The notes under the pieces were generated by a model, which saw only the letters and a program-made list of their open reading frames with translations, did no database searches and was not told the DNA's origin. The position numbers and the translations under genes are program-made. A DNA stretch of 37,719 nt from a bacterium (lineage in GTDB: Bacteria > Vulcanimicrobiota > Vulcanimicrobiia > Vulcanimicrobiales > Vulcanimicrobiaceae): positions 1 to 37,719 of the forward strand of contig JAJYMV010000149.1 of assembly GCA_021786705.1 (NCBI GenBank), given 5' to 3'. How positions within the stretch are numbered: the first letter of the stretch is position 1; the number at the start of each line of letters is the position of its first letter. Shown here one piece after another: positions 17,606-25,583 of this stretch.

Positions 17606-19426
17606 GTGTTCATGGAAACCCGTCGGGAAATTGCCGCCGAGACCTTCGCCGCGCTGTTCGATAAGAACCCCGAGGTCGTCGTCCTGTATAGCGCCGACGG
17701 TCTCCTCATCGACGTCAACCAGGCCTCGGTGGATCTGACGGGCTACCTCATCGAGGAAGTGCGCGGTACGACCTTCCGCGACCACATTCCCCACGGCGAT
17801 CGCGTGCGTGGCGAGATGGCGTTCGAGATGGCCCGCAGCGGCGTCGCCGACCATTTCGAGACGACGCTGCGCCACAAAGACGGCACCCTCGTCCCGGTCG
17901 AAGTCTCCGTGATCCCCGCAAAGATCGAAGGAATGGTGCGGGCGATTTTCGTTCAAGCCCGCGATATTGCCGCGCTGCGCGACGCCGAAGAGGCGATGCG
18001 CGTCAACCAACAACGGCTCCGTTCGCTCTTCGAATATCATCCGGACGGCATCGTCGAACTCAAGGCGACCGGTGTCGTTTCGCGCGTGAACGTCGCGTTC
18101 GAAAGCGAGACCGGGCTCTTGGGCGAGCGCGTCGTCGGAACCCCCTGGATCGAGCTGATCGTGCCGGGCCGGCGCGAGCGTGCCGAGTCGGCGCGCCATG
18201 CCGCTATGCGCGGTGAGGCAGCCGAACACGAGTCGGTCCTGTTGGATCGGCTGGGGTATCAAATCGAGGTGCAGCTCAAACTCGTACCGATCCACAGCGG
18301 CGAGGAGATAACCGGCACCTATGCGATCTTCAAGAACGTCTCCGCTCGGCTCGCCGCGGAACGTGCTGTGGCCGCTCAGGTCGACCGGCTGCGCCGCCTC
18401 TACCTCGTCGCGGCCTCGCGCGAACTGACGATTCCACAGCAGCTCGAGGCCGTGCTGCAACTCGGCATCGAATTTTTCGGCTTCGACGAAGGATACATCG
18501 TCCGCAACGAGGGCGACGCGATCGTCGTTCATACCGCCGTGGGACGGCAAACACCGCTTGCGCCCGGCGCGCGCGTTCCCGTTGCCTCAAGTTTTGCACG
18601 ATACCTCACCAACGAGCGGCCGTTTCTTTTTGTCCCCGATCTCGACGATCCCGAGTGGCGCGCCGATCCCGCGCGAGCGACGGTGAATTGGCGTAGCTAC
18701 GCCGGCACGCAATTACAGGTCGATGGGAAACCCTACGGGGCGCTCGCCTTTATCGGGCTGCGCGCGCGAATGGAAGGGCTCGACGAACTCGCTCGCGAGT
18801 CGATCTCGCTGATGGGGTTGCTTGTCGCCGCAGCGCTGGAACGGCAGCGCACCGCCGAACGCATCGAGCAACTCGCGTTCACCGATTCCTTGACCGAACT
18901 TCCCAATCGCGTGCTGTTCGCCGATCGAATCGAGCAGGCGTTCGGCGCGGCGAAGCGCTACGGACGCGGATTCGCCGTTATGTATCTCGATCTCGATCAC
19001 TTTAAGGCGATCAACGACACCTACGGGCATATGGTTGGCGATGAGGTGCTCGTGCACGTCGCCCGGCGTCTGCGCGCGCTCCTGCGGGAGAGCGATACGA
19101 TTGCGCGCTTCGGCGGCGACGAATTCGTAATTCTCCAACCGGTCGTCGATGCGGCGACCGATGCGGCGGATCTCGCGCGAAAAATTCTCGTTGCGTTGGA
19201 GGAGCCGATCCTTGTGGACGGCGTCTCGCATCGCGTCGCAACGAGCATAGGCATCGCGCTCTTTCCCGAGCACTCGACCGAGATCGAACGGTTGATGGAG
19301 CTTGCGGATGCCGCCCTTTATCGCGCCAAGCGCGAGGGGCGCAACCGCTGGCACTTCGCAGCGCCGCCGGTTACGACGCCGCGGGCTCCTTCGGCCGATG
19401 CTGCGCGCTCCGGTGGCGCAGCGTAA
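17606..19426 (+). CDS. PAS-PAS-GAF-GGDEF diguanylate cyclase
   Basis: Predicted cytoplasmic enzyme making cyclic di-GMP from two GTP. Domain order in 606 aa: PAS (about 15-120), second PAS (about 135-250), GAF (about 270-415) and GGDEF (about 425-585). The active-site GGDEF is intact at residues 503-507. An RESD motif at 494-497 matches the RxxD inhibitory site, so product feedback is likely. No membrane helix is seen, so the signal is sensed in the cytoplasm. The start may be GTG at 17606 or ATG at 17612. The 3' end overlaps the convergent MgtE_N/CBS gene by 56 bases. A flagellin gene and a fibre operon lie nearby, both typical c-di-GMP-controlled outputs (inference). Confidence 0.92.
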   Translation: MFMETRREIAAETFAALFDKNPEVVVLYSADGLLIDVNQASVDLTGYLIEEVRGTTFRDHIPHGDRVRGEMAFEMARSGVADHFETTLRHKDGTLVPVEVSVIPAKIEGMVRAIFVQARDIAALRDAEEAMRVNQQRLRSLFEYHPDGIVELKATGVVSRVNVAFESETGLLGERVVGTPWIELIVPGRRERAESARHAAMRGEAAEHESVLLDRLGYQIEVQLKLVPIHSGEEITGTYAIFKNVSARLAAERAVAAQVDRLRRLYLVAASRELTIPQQLEAVLQLGIEFFGFDEGYIVRNEGDAIVVHTAVGRQTPLAPGARVPVASSFARYLTNERPFLFVPDLDDPEWRADPARATVNWRSYAGTQLQVDGKPYGALAFIGLRARMEGLDELARESISLMGLLVAAALERQRTAERIEQLAFTDSLTELPNRVLFADRIEQAFGAAKRYGRGFAVMYLDLDHFKAINDTYGHMVGDEVLVHVARRLRALLRESDTIARFGGDEFVILQPVVDAATDAADLARKILVALEEPILVDGVSHRVATSIGIALFPEHSTEIERLMELADAALYRAKREGRNRWHFAAPPVTTPRAPSADAARSGGAA

Positions 19427-20681
19427 TTCGCGGCAACTTTTTCGCCATCTCTTCGGGCATGATCGCATCGATCGCGTCGTCGACCGTGACGATGCCGAGC
19501 ATGCGATCGCGTTCGTCGACGACGGGAATCGCGAGCAGATCGTAGCGTGCGATCGCGGCGGCTACCTCTTCGGCGGGCGTTTCCGGGCGCACGCTGACGA
19601 TATCGGTTCGCATAATTTTATCGATAAACGCCGTCGGTAAAGCGAGAAGAAGATCGCGCAGGGTCACGATGCCCAGCAAGCGATCCTCCTGATCGATCAC
19701 GTAGAGGTAATAGATTAATTCGCTCTCCGGAGCGAGCTCGCGAATCTTCCGAATCGTCGCGTCGGTGGTGCGATGCGGATAGATCCACACGTAATCGGTC
19801 GTCATGAGGCCGCCGGCGGTATCGTCGTCGTACTTCACGAGTTCGCGCAGCTCGCCCGCGGTATCGGCGTTCATTTCCGCGAGCAGCTCGCTCTGCCGCT
19901 CCTCGGGGAGCTCCGCGAGCAGATCGGCCGCGTCGTCGGAGTCCATCTCTTCGATGATATCCGCGGCACGTGCCGTTCCGACGCTTTCGATGATTTCGCG
20001 CTGCGTCTGGGCGTCGAGGTGTTCGAACGCGTCGGCGGCGACCTCGTCGTCGAGCTGCTTGACCACCGTCGCAGCCTCGCTGCTTGAGAGCGTCCCGATA
20101 ATCTCGGCGAGGTCGGAGGGATGTAGCCGGGCGAGCTTATTCGCCGTCACCGAGAGGTGAACTTGGCTCGGGTTGACCTCGCGAATCGGAGCGACCGAGT
20201 CCCACGCGATCATCGCGCGCGGAATTCGTTCGTGAATCGCGGGCGAGAGGCGCTCGCCGAGTCTGCGGAGACCGAGCCGACGGAGAAGCCCGGCGAAACC
20301 GATATCGGCGGCGACCACGCGCAACTGCCCCCCGGTCCGCGCGACCTCGAGGTCGTTGATGCGCACGACTTTGCGGCCGTCGATATCGACGATCTGTTTA
20401 TCGAGGAGATCCGCGACGAGATAGAGGGCCTCGCCCTCGGGTGGGGCCGGCTCTTTGGGTGCGCTCGACAGTGAAACGGCGCCCCCGCGTTCGATGCCGA
20501 GCACCGACTCCATAGGGGCGAAGCGCGCTCCTTGCGCTGTCTTGACGACGAAACCGTCGATTTGCGGGAAGGTCGCCTCGGGGTGGTTGACGAGAAAATC
20601 GCCGATCTTTCCAATCGGCAAGTCGTCGATGGTGACGCGTTTGCCGACCAGTTCCGAGATGAACCCTTGCGTGAACGCCAT
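19371..20681 (-). CDS. PRC-barrel / MgtE N-domain / CBS-pair protein without membrane domain
   Basis: The 436-aa soluble protein has PRC-barrel-like beta sheets (about 1-140), an MgtE intracellular N-domain of acidic helical repeats (about 165-270; LHPSDLAEIIGTL, DDAADLLAELPEE, YDDDTAGGLMT), and a CBS pair (about 275-400). MgtE magnesium channels carry the same N and CBS modules, but here the five-helix pore is absent. The protein ends in a basic tail after the second CBS domain. The ATG at 20681 has a strong GGGGAGG ribosome-binding site. A Mg2+- or nucleotide-sensing partner role is an inference; no enzyme activity is apparent. Confidence 0.82.
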   Translation of the reverse strand: MAFTQGFISELVGKRVTIDDLPIGKIGDFLVNHPEATFPQIDGFVVKTAQGARFAPMESVLGIERGGAVSLSSAPKEPAPPEGEALYLVADLLDKQIVDIDGRKVVRINDLEVARTGGQLRVVAADIGFAGLLRRLGLRRLGERLSPAIHERIPRAMIAWDSVAPIREVNPSQVHLSVTANKLARLHPSDLAEIIGTLSSSEAATVVKQLDDEVAADAFEHLDAQTQREIIESVGTARAADIIEEMDSDDAADLLAELPEERQSELLAEMNADTAGELRELVKYDDDTAGGLMTTDYVWIYPHRTTDATIRKIRELAPESELIYYLYVIDQEDRLLGIVTLRDLLLALPTAFIDKIMRTDIVSVRPETPAEEVAAAIARYDLLAIPVVDERDRMLGIVTVDDAIDAIMPEEMAKKLPRITLRHRSAQHRPKEPAAS

Positions 20682-20738
20682 CGCAGCCTCCCCTTTCGGG
20701 TGGCTCTGTTCTCGACGGCGTGCGTAGTATCCGTTCGT

Positions 20739-22172
20739 TTATGCGATAGGCGCGGCCCCCGCGCCGACCCCGATGCCGATTCCGTTCAGCATCAGGGCGG
20801 TGATCTGGAGCGCGCTGACTTGCATCTGCGCGATGACGCTCGTTCCAATTTGCGTGAGAATCTGCTGCTGGGTGAGATTCGTCACGGTCGCGCCGATATT
20901 CGCGTCTTGGATCGAGCTAACACTTGCGGTGAGGTTGACGGCTGCGGTATTCGCATTGTTCGCGTCGTAGTTTAACGAGACCATCTGGGCACCGATTTGT
21001 GCCTGCGCCTGGGTGACCGCGGTAATCGCCGCATCGACGCGGACCTCCGCGTCGGTTGCAGGAATGATGTTACTGGAACTCTGCCCGGTTACTTGGTTGA
21101 AAATGTTGACGGTTTGCGGTGCAAGCACTGAAATATCGGAAATGTTGAGGTCTGACGTGCTGACGCCCGGTAATGATATGGCGGTCGTTTGCCCTTCCTG
21201 TGGGCCATCTTGGACATACAATGGCCCCGAACTCGTCGATCCGCCCGAACTTGGCGGAGCAACGACTTGAAATGCGATAGTCGCGCCCACATCTTGCTGC
21301 GTGAGGTTCGCGAGGTTGAATTGAAGAAGTTCACTCGACGATGAGCCTGAATACGATGCCGGTGTTGCCTCGGTGATGCCGCTCAAAACACCTGAATTTA
21401 TCGGTACCGCCGTCGTGTCTTGCATGAGTGGCGCCGATCCGAATGATGGATTATTGCTGTAGGCCTGTACTTGGACAAAGACACCCGGACCAACGTTAAT
21501 CCCGGTGTCAGGGTCTATGGCATTTGCCGAATAGCCCGTTACCTGGAATACGATGAAGTTAGGGGTAAAGTTACCGGGACCCGAGACACCTCCCGGCCCG
21601 GACAGAGTGACGAGAGGGCCGGGGTTTCCGAGGCCATCCGCGTTCGTGACCGTCGTTGGCGCAATCGAGCCGCTCGATGTTAATAACGGTGAAGTTATTT
21701 GGTATGCACCATAGCCAACGCCATTGCTCGACGCCGGTGAGTACAAGGGCGTCGTCTGGAATTGTCCATTCAACAGATGGAGTCCGTTGAAACTGGTGTT
21801 GCTCGATATGCGGTTCACCTCGAGCAGCAATTGTGAAATCTCTGCCTGGATGTTGGCGAGATCGGTCGACGAATTGAGATCGGAGCGCGACTCGACGACC
21901 AAGCTGCGGATGCGCTGAAGGATCAGCGTGATCGTCGTGAGGGCTCCGTTCGCGACGGCGAGCGCGTTGTTCGCGGTCTGCACGTTTTGCACGGCTTGCT
22001 GGAAACCGTTCACTTGCGTCTGCAGGCGTTGTGCGATGCCGTAACCGCTGGGGTCATTAACAGCAGAACTCACGCGGAGGCCGCTGGCCAGCGCGCGAAT
22101 GTCGGTCTGTTCCTTTTTTTGTGTGAGAGAAAGGTTCAGAAGAACCTGACTCGCACTCCCCAGCACATCCAT
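20739..22172 (-). CDS. Flagellin
   Basis: Structural subunit of the flagellar filament. The ATG at 22172 gives 477 residues beginning MDVLGSASQVLLNLSLTQKK. The N-terminal D0/D1 helices are recognisable (ALASGLRVSSAVNDPSGYGI, NNALAVANGALTTI, RISSNTSFNGLHLL), as is the C-terminal helix (AITAVTQAQAQIGAQMVSL, SSIQDANIGATVTNLTQQQI). A variable domain of about 230 residues sits between them. The last 15 residues form an unusual Gly/Ala-rich tail after the normal end point. An AAGGAGG site lies 15 bases upstream of the ATG, a rather long spacing. A longer frame to 22274 lacks flagellin character. No other flagellar gene is in the window. Confidence 0.92.
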   Translation of the reverse strand: MDVLGSASQVLLNLSLTQKKEQTDIRALASGLRVSSAVNDPSGYGIAQRLQTQVNGFQQAVQNVQTANNALAVANGALTTITLILQRIRSLVVESRSDLNSSTDLANIQAEISQLLLEVNRISSNTSFNGLHLLNGQFQTTPLYSPASSNGVGYGAYQITSPLLTSSGSIAPTTVTNADGLGNPGPLVTLSGPGGVSGPGNFTPNFIVFQVTGYSANAIDPDTGINVGPGVFVQVQAYSNNPSFGSAPLMQDTTAVPINSGVLSGITEATPASYSGSSSSELLQFNLANLTQQDVGATIAFQVVAPPSSGGSTSSGPLYVQDGPQEGQTTAISLPGVSTSDLNISDISVLAPQTVNIFNQVTGQSSSNIIPATDAEVRVDAAITAVTQAQAQIGAQMVSLNYDANNANTAAVNLTASVSSIQDANIGATVTNLTQQQILTQIGTSVIAQMQVSALQITALMLNGIGIGVGAGAAPIA

Positions 22173-22214
22173 GAAGTAAGGTGGCTTCCTCCTTGAAGAT
22201 TCCCTACAGTTCGG

Positions 22215-22241
22215 ATATCGGCCGAACCACCCCAAGACTTG
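22215..22241 (-). promoter_or_regulatory. Candidate sigma-28 (FliA-type) promoter for flagellin
   Basis: On the minus strand, GCCGATAT (22215-22222) matches seven of eight bases of the sigma-28 -10 consensus GCCGATAA. CAAGTCTT (22234-22241), 11 bases upstream, is a weak match to the TAAAGTTT -35 element. The implied 5' UTR of about 35 bases would include the AAGGAGG site of the flagellin gene. The -10 lies within the dyad TTCGGATATCGGCCGAA, so a regulator could also bind there. Confidence 0.5.
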
Positions 22242-22254
22242 CTCGTTGCTAGGT

Positions 22255-22318
22255 GAATCCCTGGTAAAGATCATGCCTCTCCAGGTAAGCCGCGGGGCTT
22301 GAGAAGCCGATAGGATTC
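22255..22318 (+). promoter_or_regulatory. Predicted three-way-junction leader that can hide the ribosome-binding site
   Basis: GAATCC (22255-22260) pairs perfectly with GGATTC (22313-22318). Inside, CTGG (22261-22264) pairs with CCAG (22281-22284), and GGCTT (22296-22300) pairs with AAGCC (22304-22308). The only Shine-Dalgarno-like stretch, TAGGA (22311-22315), lies within the closing stem about ten bases before the ATG at 22326. Folding would mask it, so this may be a translational switch. It does not match any riboswitch class I recognise, and the fold is drawn by eye. Confidence 0.4.
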
Positions 22319-22325
22319 TTGCTCG

Positions 22326-25300
22326 ATGAAGCCGATCGCCGTACGAAAAAGGTTAATCCTTTCGTTCTCAGTCCTCGGACTGACGGCGGCGCTTTTCGCT
22401 TGCCTGGCACCGCGAGCCGGCGCGAGCCCCTACGCCCCCGTCGGAGCGCTTCCTCGGCCGACGGCGGGGAGTTCGCCGCTGCCTTCCGTCGAGCCAACAG
22501 GAAGCCCCTCCCTCAGCCCCGCCCCGAGCCCATCGGCGACCCCTCGCCCGAAGCCGACCCGGGCGCCGCGGTTTACGCGCGGCGGGCCGCTGGAGTTCTC
22601 GTTAAACGGCTCGCTCTCGTTCGGTAGGACGCAGTCGAGCTACGCCACGACGGCGAGCCCCGCGCCCGGCGCTGCGGCCCTGACGAGCAATCAAACGCAG
22701 AGCGAGACGGGCGTCGGCATGCTCGCCCATCTGTTCAGGCGCGCTGGAAACAGCACGCTCGACCTTCAGGTTCCGTTCACGCTCTCTACCTCGACGAGCC
22801 TCTTTGGGAGCGGCATCCTCAGCTACTCGACTCCACGCTACGCAATAGGCTATGGGCCGGAGAGCCTCTCCGTGCTCGGGCAACTCGGCGTCGGTTCCAC
22901 GCTCCGCGGCCTGTTCTTCACGCTTCCTGCAAACGGCGGCGACGTTACGGCCTTTGCGGGGCCCGCTCTCTTGAACCAAGGGGCGAGTATTCGGCTCTAC
23001 GGTCTGCGGGAGCGGCGGCTCGTTGCCGGGCGACTCTTTGAATATGGCCTCGCAATGACGCCGCCGGGGAGCGGGATCGGCTCCTCGCTAACGGTGTTGA
23101 CCGGGACCGCGCAACGGCGTGGCGATGCATCGGTGGTGCTCGAGGCCGCGCTGCAGAGGCTCGCTGCTACCTCCGAGACTCCGGGTGGTGCCGGAATCGC
23201 TGCTCAAGCGCGAATCGATTGGGGGAAGCAGAGCGGATTGTGGTCGCTGACGACGAGGACGATTCCCAACGATTTCATTGCCTTTGGAACGGGGCAGTTG
23301 CAGGGCGATCGCCTGATCGATATCAGCCATATTTCGCAGTCGCGACACGGGACGAGCACCTTCGATCTTGCCTTCGAGCGTTCGTTGCTCAACGGTGAGA
23401 GCACGACGCAGCGTCGCAGTTCGTACATCCTGAGCGGGCAGCTCACGCAGCACCTCGGTTACTCGTTCAATCTCTTCGATCAGGCGTTGGGGGGAAGCTC
23501 GGGGAGCCAGTGGCAGGGCACAGCGGGTGGGCAACTCTCCTTTTCGGGGCGGATGGGTTTCCTGAGCCTCTCGGAGCAACTCGGTCGTTTCACGAGCATT
23601 TCGGCGTCCCCGACCGGCACCGCACAGAGTGCCGTTCAATCGCAGATACGCTTGGGAGCATTCGCGCTCTCGCTCACCGACCAGGAGTTGCGGACCGCAG
23701 GTGGGCTCGCCGGCGTCGGGCATCAAGGGAGTTTCGGTGCGCAACTTGGACGAACGAGCGGGAAGACGACTATCTCCTTAAACTTTATGCGGACCCTCAC
23801 GCAGAACGCGATCTCCGACGCAATCTCCCGCATTCCGACGGTCAGCGTGACGCGACAGATCTCGCCGGCGTTTTCGATTACCGCTTCCTACGGCACAGAG
23901 TCGCTCGTCGATCGTTTAAATCCGGCGGTCGACGGTCGCTCGCGCATTTTTAATCTTCAGGTCAATGCTCCGTTCATGTTCGGGAGCGGGGCGCTCGTCC
24001 AGGGCAGAGTCGATCCGCGCTTGCCGGCGACGATTGGAGGGCGCGTGACGCTCGATTCGGGATCGGCGGCGACCTATCTCGTGGGCTCTGGAACCTATGG
24101 CGTCGCCAATGCGATGGTGGTGCTCGATGGACGGTACGTGCAGCGAACCGATCTTAACGGCAATTATCAATTCAGTTTCGTGCCGCCTGGAGAGCACCAA
24201 GTGCGGCTCGAAACATCCTCGCTTCCGCGCGGGCTAACCGCAGATTCTCCGGTCGTCACGCTCACCGTGCAGGGCGGGCAGAGCGCGCAAATTGGGTTCT
24301 TGGTTGGCGATTTCGGCGGCATCGCGGGACACGTTTACGGCATCAGCCGCGACGGCGAACGCGTGCCGCTTGCGAACGTCCTCGTGCGCGTCGATAGCGG
24401 AGCCTATTCGCAGACCGATTCGAGCGGAGCCTACGGTTTCGGGCGGCTGAGCCCCGGCGAACATACCGTCTCGGTGCTGGAGAACTCGGTTCCGGCCTTC
24501 GCGACCTTCTCGAAGAAAGAGCTCACGCAGAAGGTAAACGTGAACCGCGGTCAGCTCAGCCATGCCACCTTCACCGCCGAGCCGCTCGGTTCGATCTCCG
24601 GCTACGTCCTCTATGGGAAGGACGTGCCGAAGCCATACGTTCCGGGTGACGGCGCGCTCAACGCCTACGTTGTCGCGGAACCCGGGGACGAAGCGGCGAT
24701 CGCGAACGACGACGGCTCCTTCGTGCTCGACGATCTCACCCCCGGGACCTACACGCTCTCGATCGATCCCGAGACCGTCGCCGAGGGCCTGGGACAGGTG
24801 AGCCCCGACCTGACGATTACGCTCGCCGCGCGCGAGCGCTACAAGGGCGCGATTTTCAAGGTCGGTCGGAAGAAAAAGAAAGTAGTCTTTACGTTCTTCG
24901 GGAACGCCGGCGCCGCCGCGCCGACGCTCGCGCCGAGCGTCCAACTCTCCGAGCCGCGCCTTCCCCCCGGCGGCGCGGCGGAGGTAAGCGTTGCGGCGCC
25001 CGCCGATGCGGCGGTTTCAGCGACGGCGTTCGGGCGGAGCGAGCGGCTGCGCTATGACGCGGCGCGCAAACGTTGGATCGGCGAGATCATCGTGCCGAAG
25101 GGGACGCGCGCCGGGCGCTTCGAGGTGCGCGCGCATACGGCGGCTGGCCGCACCCCGCTCCCCGGCGAGCTCACGGTCGATCCGCGCCTGCCGATCGCGA
25201 TACTTACCGCGAGCCCGGGCTCGGCGAAGATCGGCGAGTACGTCACCGTGCGGGCGCGCTTCCTCGCCGACGTGCGGCCGGGGGACCGAATTCTCTGGGC

Positions 25301-25433
25301 GGACGGGCAGAAGAGCGTACTTGGGAAGCCGCTCGTCGGCCGACTCTACGCCTTCACCCTCAAGCTGAGCGCGCGTCCGATGGTCGGTATTTTAGTCACG
25401 GCTCACGGCCGGTTTACAGTGCGACTTCAGTGA
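22326..25433 (+). CDS. Putative outer-membrane usher-like beta-barrel protein with CNA-B-like domains
   Basis: The 1035-aa protein begins with a Sec signal peptide (basic start, hydrophobic core, cleavage near RAGAS at 31-36). A Pro/Ser/Thr-rich spacer follows (about 38-80; PSPSATPRPKPTRAP). Residues 85-580 alternate short amphipathic strands and glycine-rich turns, as in an outer-membrane barrel. Three CarboxypepD_reg/CNA-B-like modules come next: about 588-660 (TDLNGNYQFSFVPPGEH), 663-745 (TDSSGAYGFGRLSPGEH) and 754-840 (NDDGSFVLDDLTPGTY). Two Ig-like domains end it. Pilin-like and chaperone genes follow on the same strand, so the best guess is a divergent usher or fibre-assembly platform. 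A plain surface protein is the alternative. I see no canonical FimD/PapC signature. Confidence 0.6.
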   Translation: MKPIAVRKRLILSFSVLGLTAALFACLAPRAGASPYAPVGALPRPTAGSSPLPSVEPTGSPSLSPAPSPSATPRPKPTRAPRFTRGGPLEFSLNGSLSFGRTQSSYATTASPAPGAAALTSNQTQSETGVGMLAHLFRRAGNSTLDLQVPFTLSTSTSLFGSGILSYSTPRYAIGYGPESLSVLGQLGVGSTLRGLFFTLPANGGDVTAFAGPALLNQGASIRLYGLRERRLVAGRLFEYGLAMTPPGSGIGSSLTVLTGTAQRRGDASVVLEAALQRLAATSETPGGAGIAAQARIDWGKQSGLWSLTTRTIPNDFIAFGTGQLQGDRLIDISHISQSRHGTSTFDLAFERSLLNGESTTQRRSSYILSGQLTQHLGYSFNLFDQALGGSSGSQWQGTAGGQLSFSGRMGFLSLSEQLGRFTSISASPTGTAQSAVQSQIRLGAFALSLTDQELRTAGGLAGVGHQGSFGAQLGRTSGKTTISLNFMRTLTQNAISDAISRIPTVSVTRQISPAFSITASYGTESLVDRLNPAVDGRSRIFNLQVNAPFMFGSGALVQGRVDPRLPATIGGRVTLDSGSAATYLVGSGTYGVANAMVVLDGRYVQRTDLNGNYQFSFVPPGEHQVRLETSSLPRGLTADSPVVTLTVQGGQSAQIGFLVGDFGGIAGHVYGISRDGERVPLANVLVRVDSGAYSQTDSSGAYGFGRLSPGEHTVSVLENSVPAFATFSKKELTQKVNVNRGQLSHATFTAEPLGSISGYVLYGKDVPKPYVPGDGALNAYVVAEPGDEAAIANDDGSFVLDDLTPGTYTLSIDPETVAEGLGQVSPDLTITLAARERYKGAIFKVGRKKKKVVFTFFGNAGAAAPTLAPSVQLSEPRLPPGGAAEVSVAAPADAAVSATAFGRSERLRYDAARKRWIGEIIVPKGTRAGRFEVRAHTAAGRTPLPGELTVDPRLPIAILTASPGSAKIGEYVTVRARFLADVRPGDRILWADGQKSVLGKPLVGRLYAFTLKLSARPMVGILVTAHGRFTVRLQ

Positions 25434-25500
25434 CGATAAGAATCTTTACCGAAAGCAGGGCCATAACTTTACTACCCCTTGACCCATTCGTAGAAAGTTC

Positions 25501-25546
25501 CGGGAGCAGGCAACCGATACGATAATCGTAAAAGCTCTCGCTCCCG
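25501..25546 (+). promoter_or_regulatory. Nested dyads upstream of the first pilin-like gene
   Basis: CGGGAGC (25501-25507) pairs perfectly with GCTCCCG (25540-25546). Within it lies the perfect inverted repeat TACGAT-A-ATCGTA (25518-25530). It could be an operator for a dimeric regulator or a leader-RNA hairpin. A TTGACC at 25479-25484 resembles a -35 element but has no good -10 at the right distance. The 150-base spacer otherwise shows nothing recognisable. Confidence 0.35.
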
Positions 25547-25583
25547 CCAAGGACGGCGACTTCTCGCGCATGGTGAAAGGATC

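Noticed and set aside
22173-22274. Longer flagellin start at 22274
   Set aside because: The extra 34 residues are not flagellin-like and would place the promoter motif and ribosome-binding site inside the gene.
22255-22325. c-di-GMP-I riboswitch
   Set aside because: The 3' part is vaguely similar (GGTAAGC..GGGG..CCGAT), but the conserved CACAGGGCAAACC and GACGCAAAGCC segments are missing.
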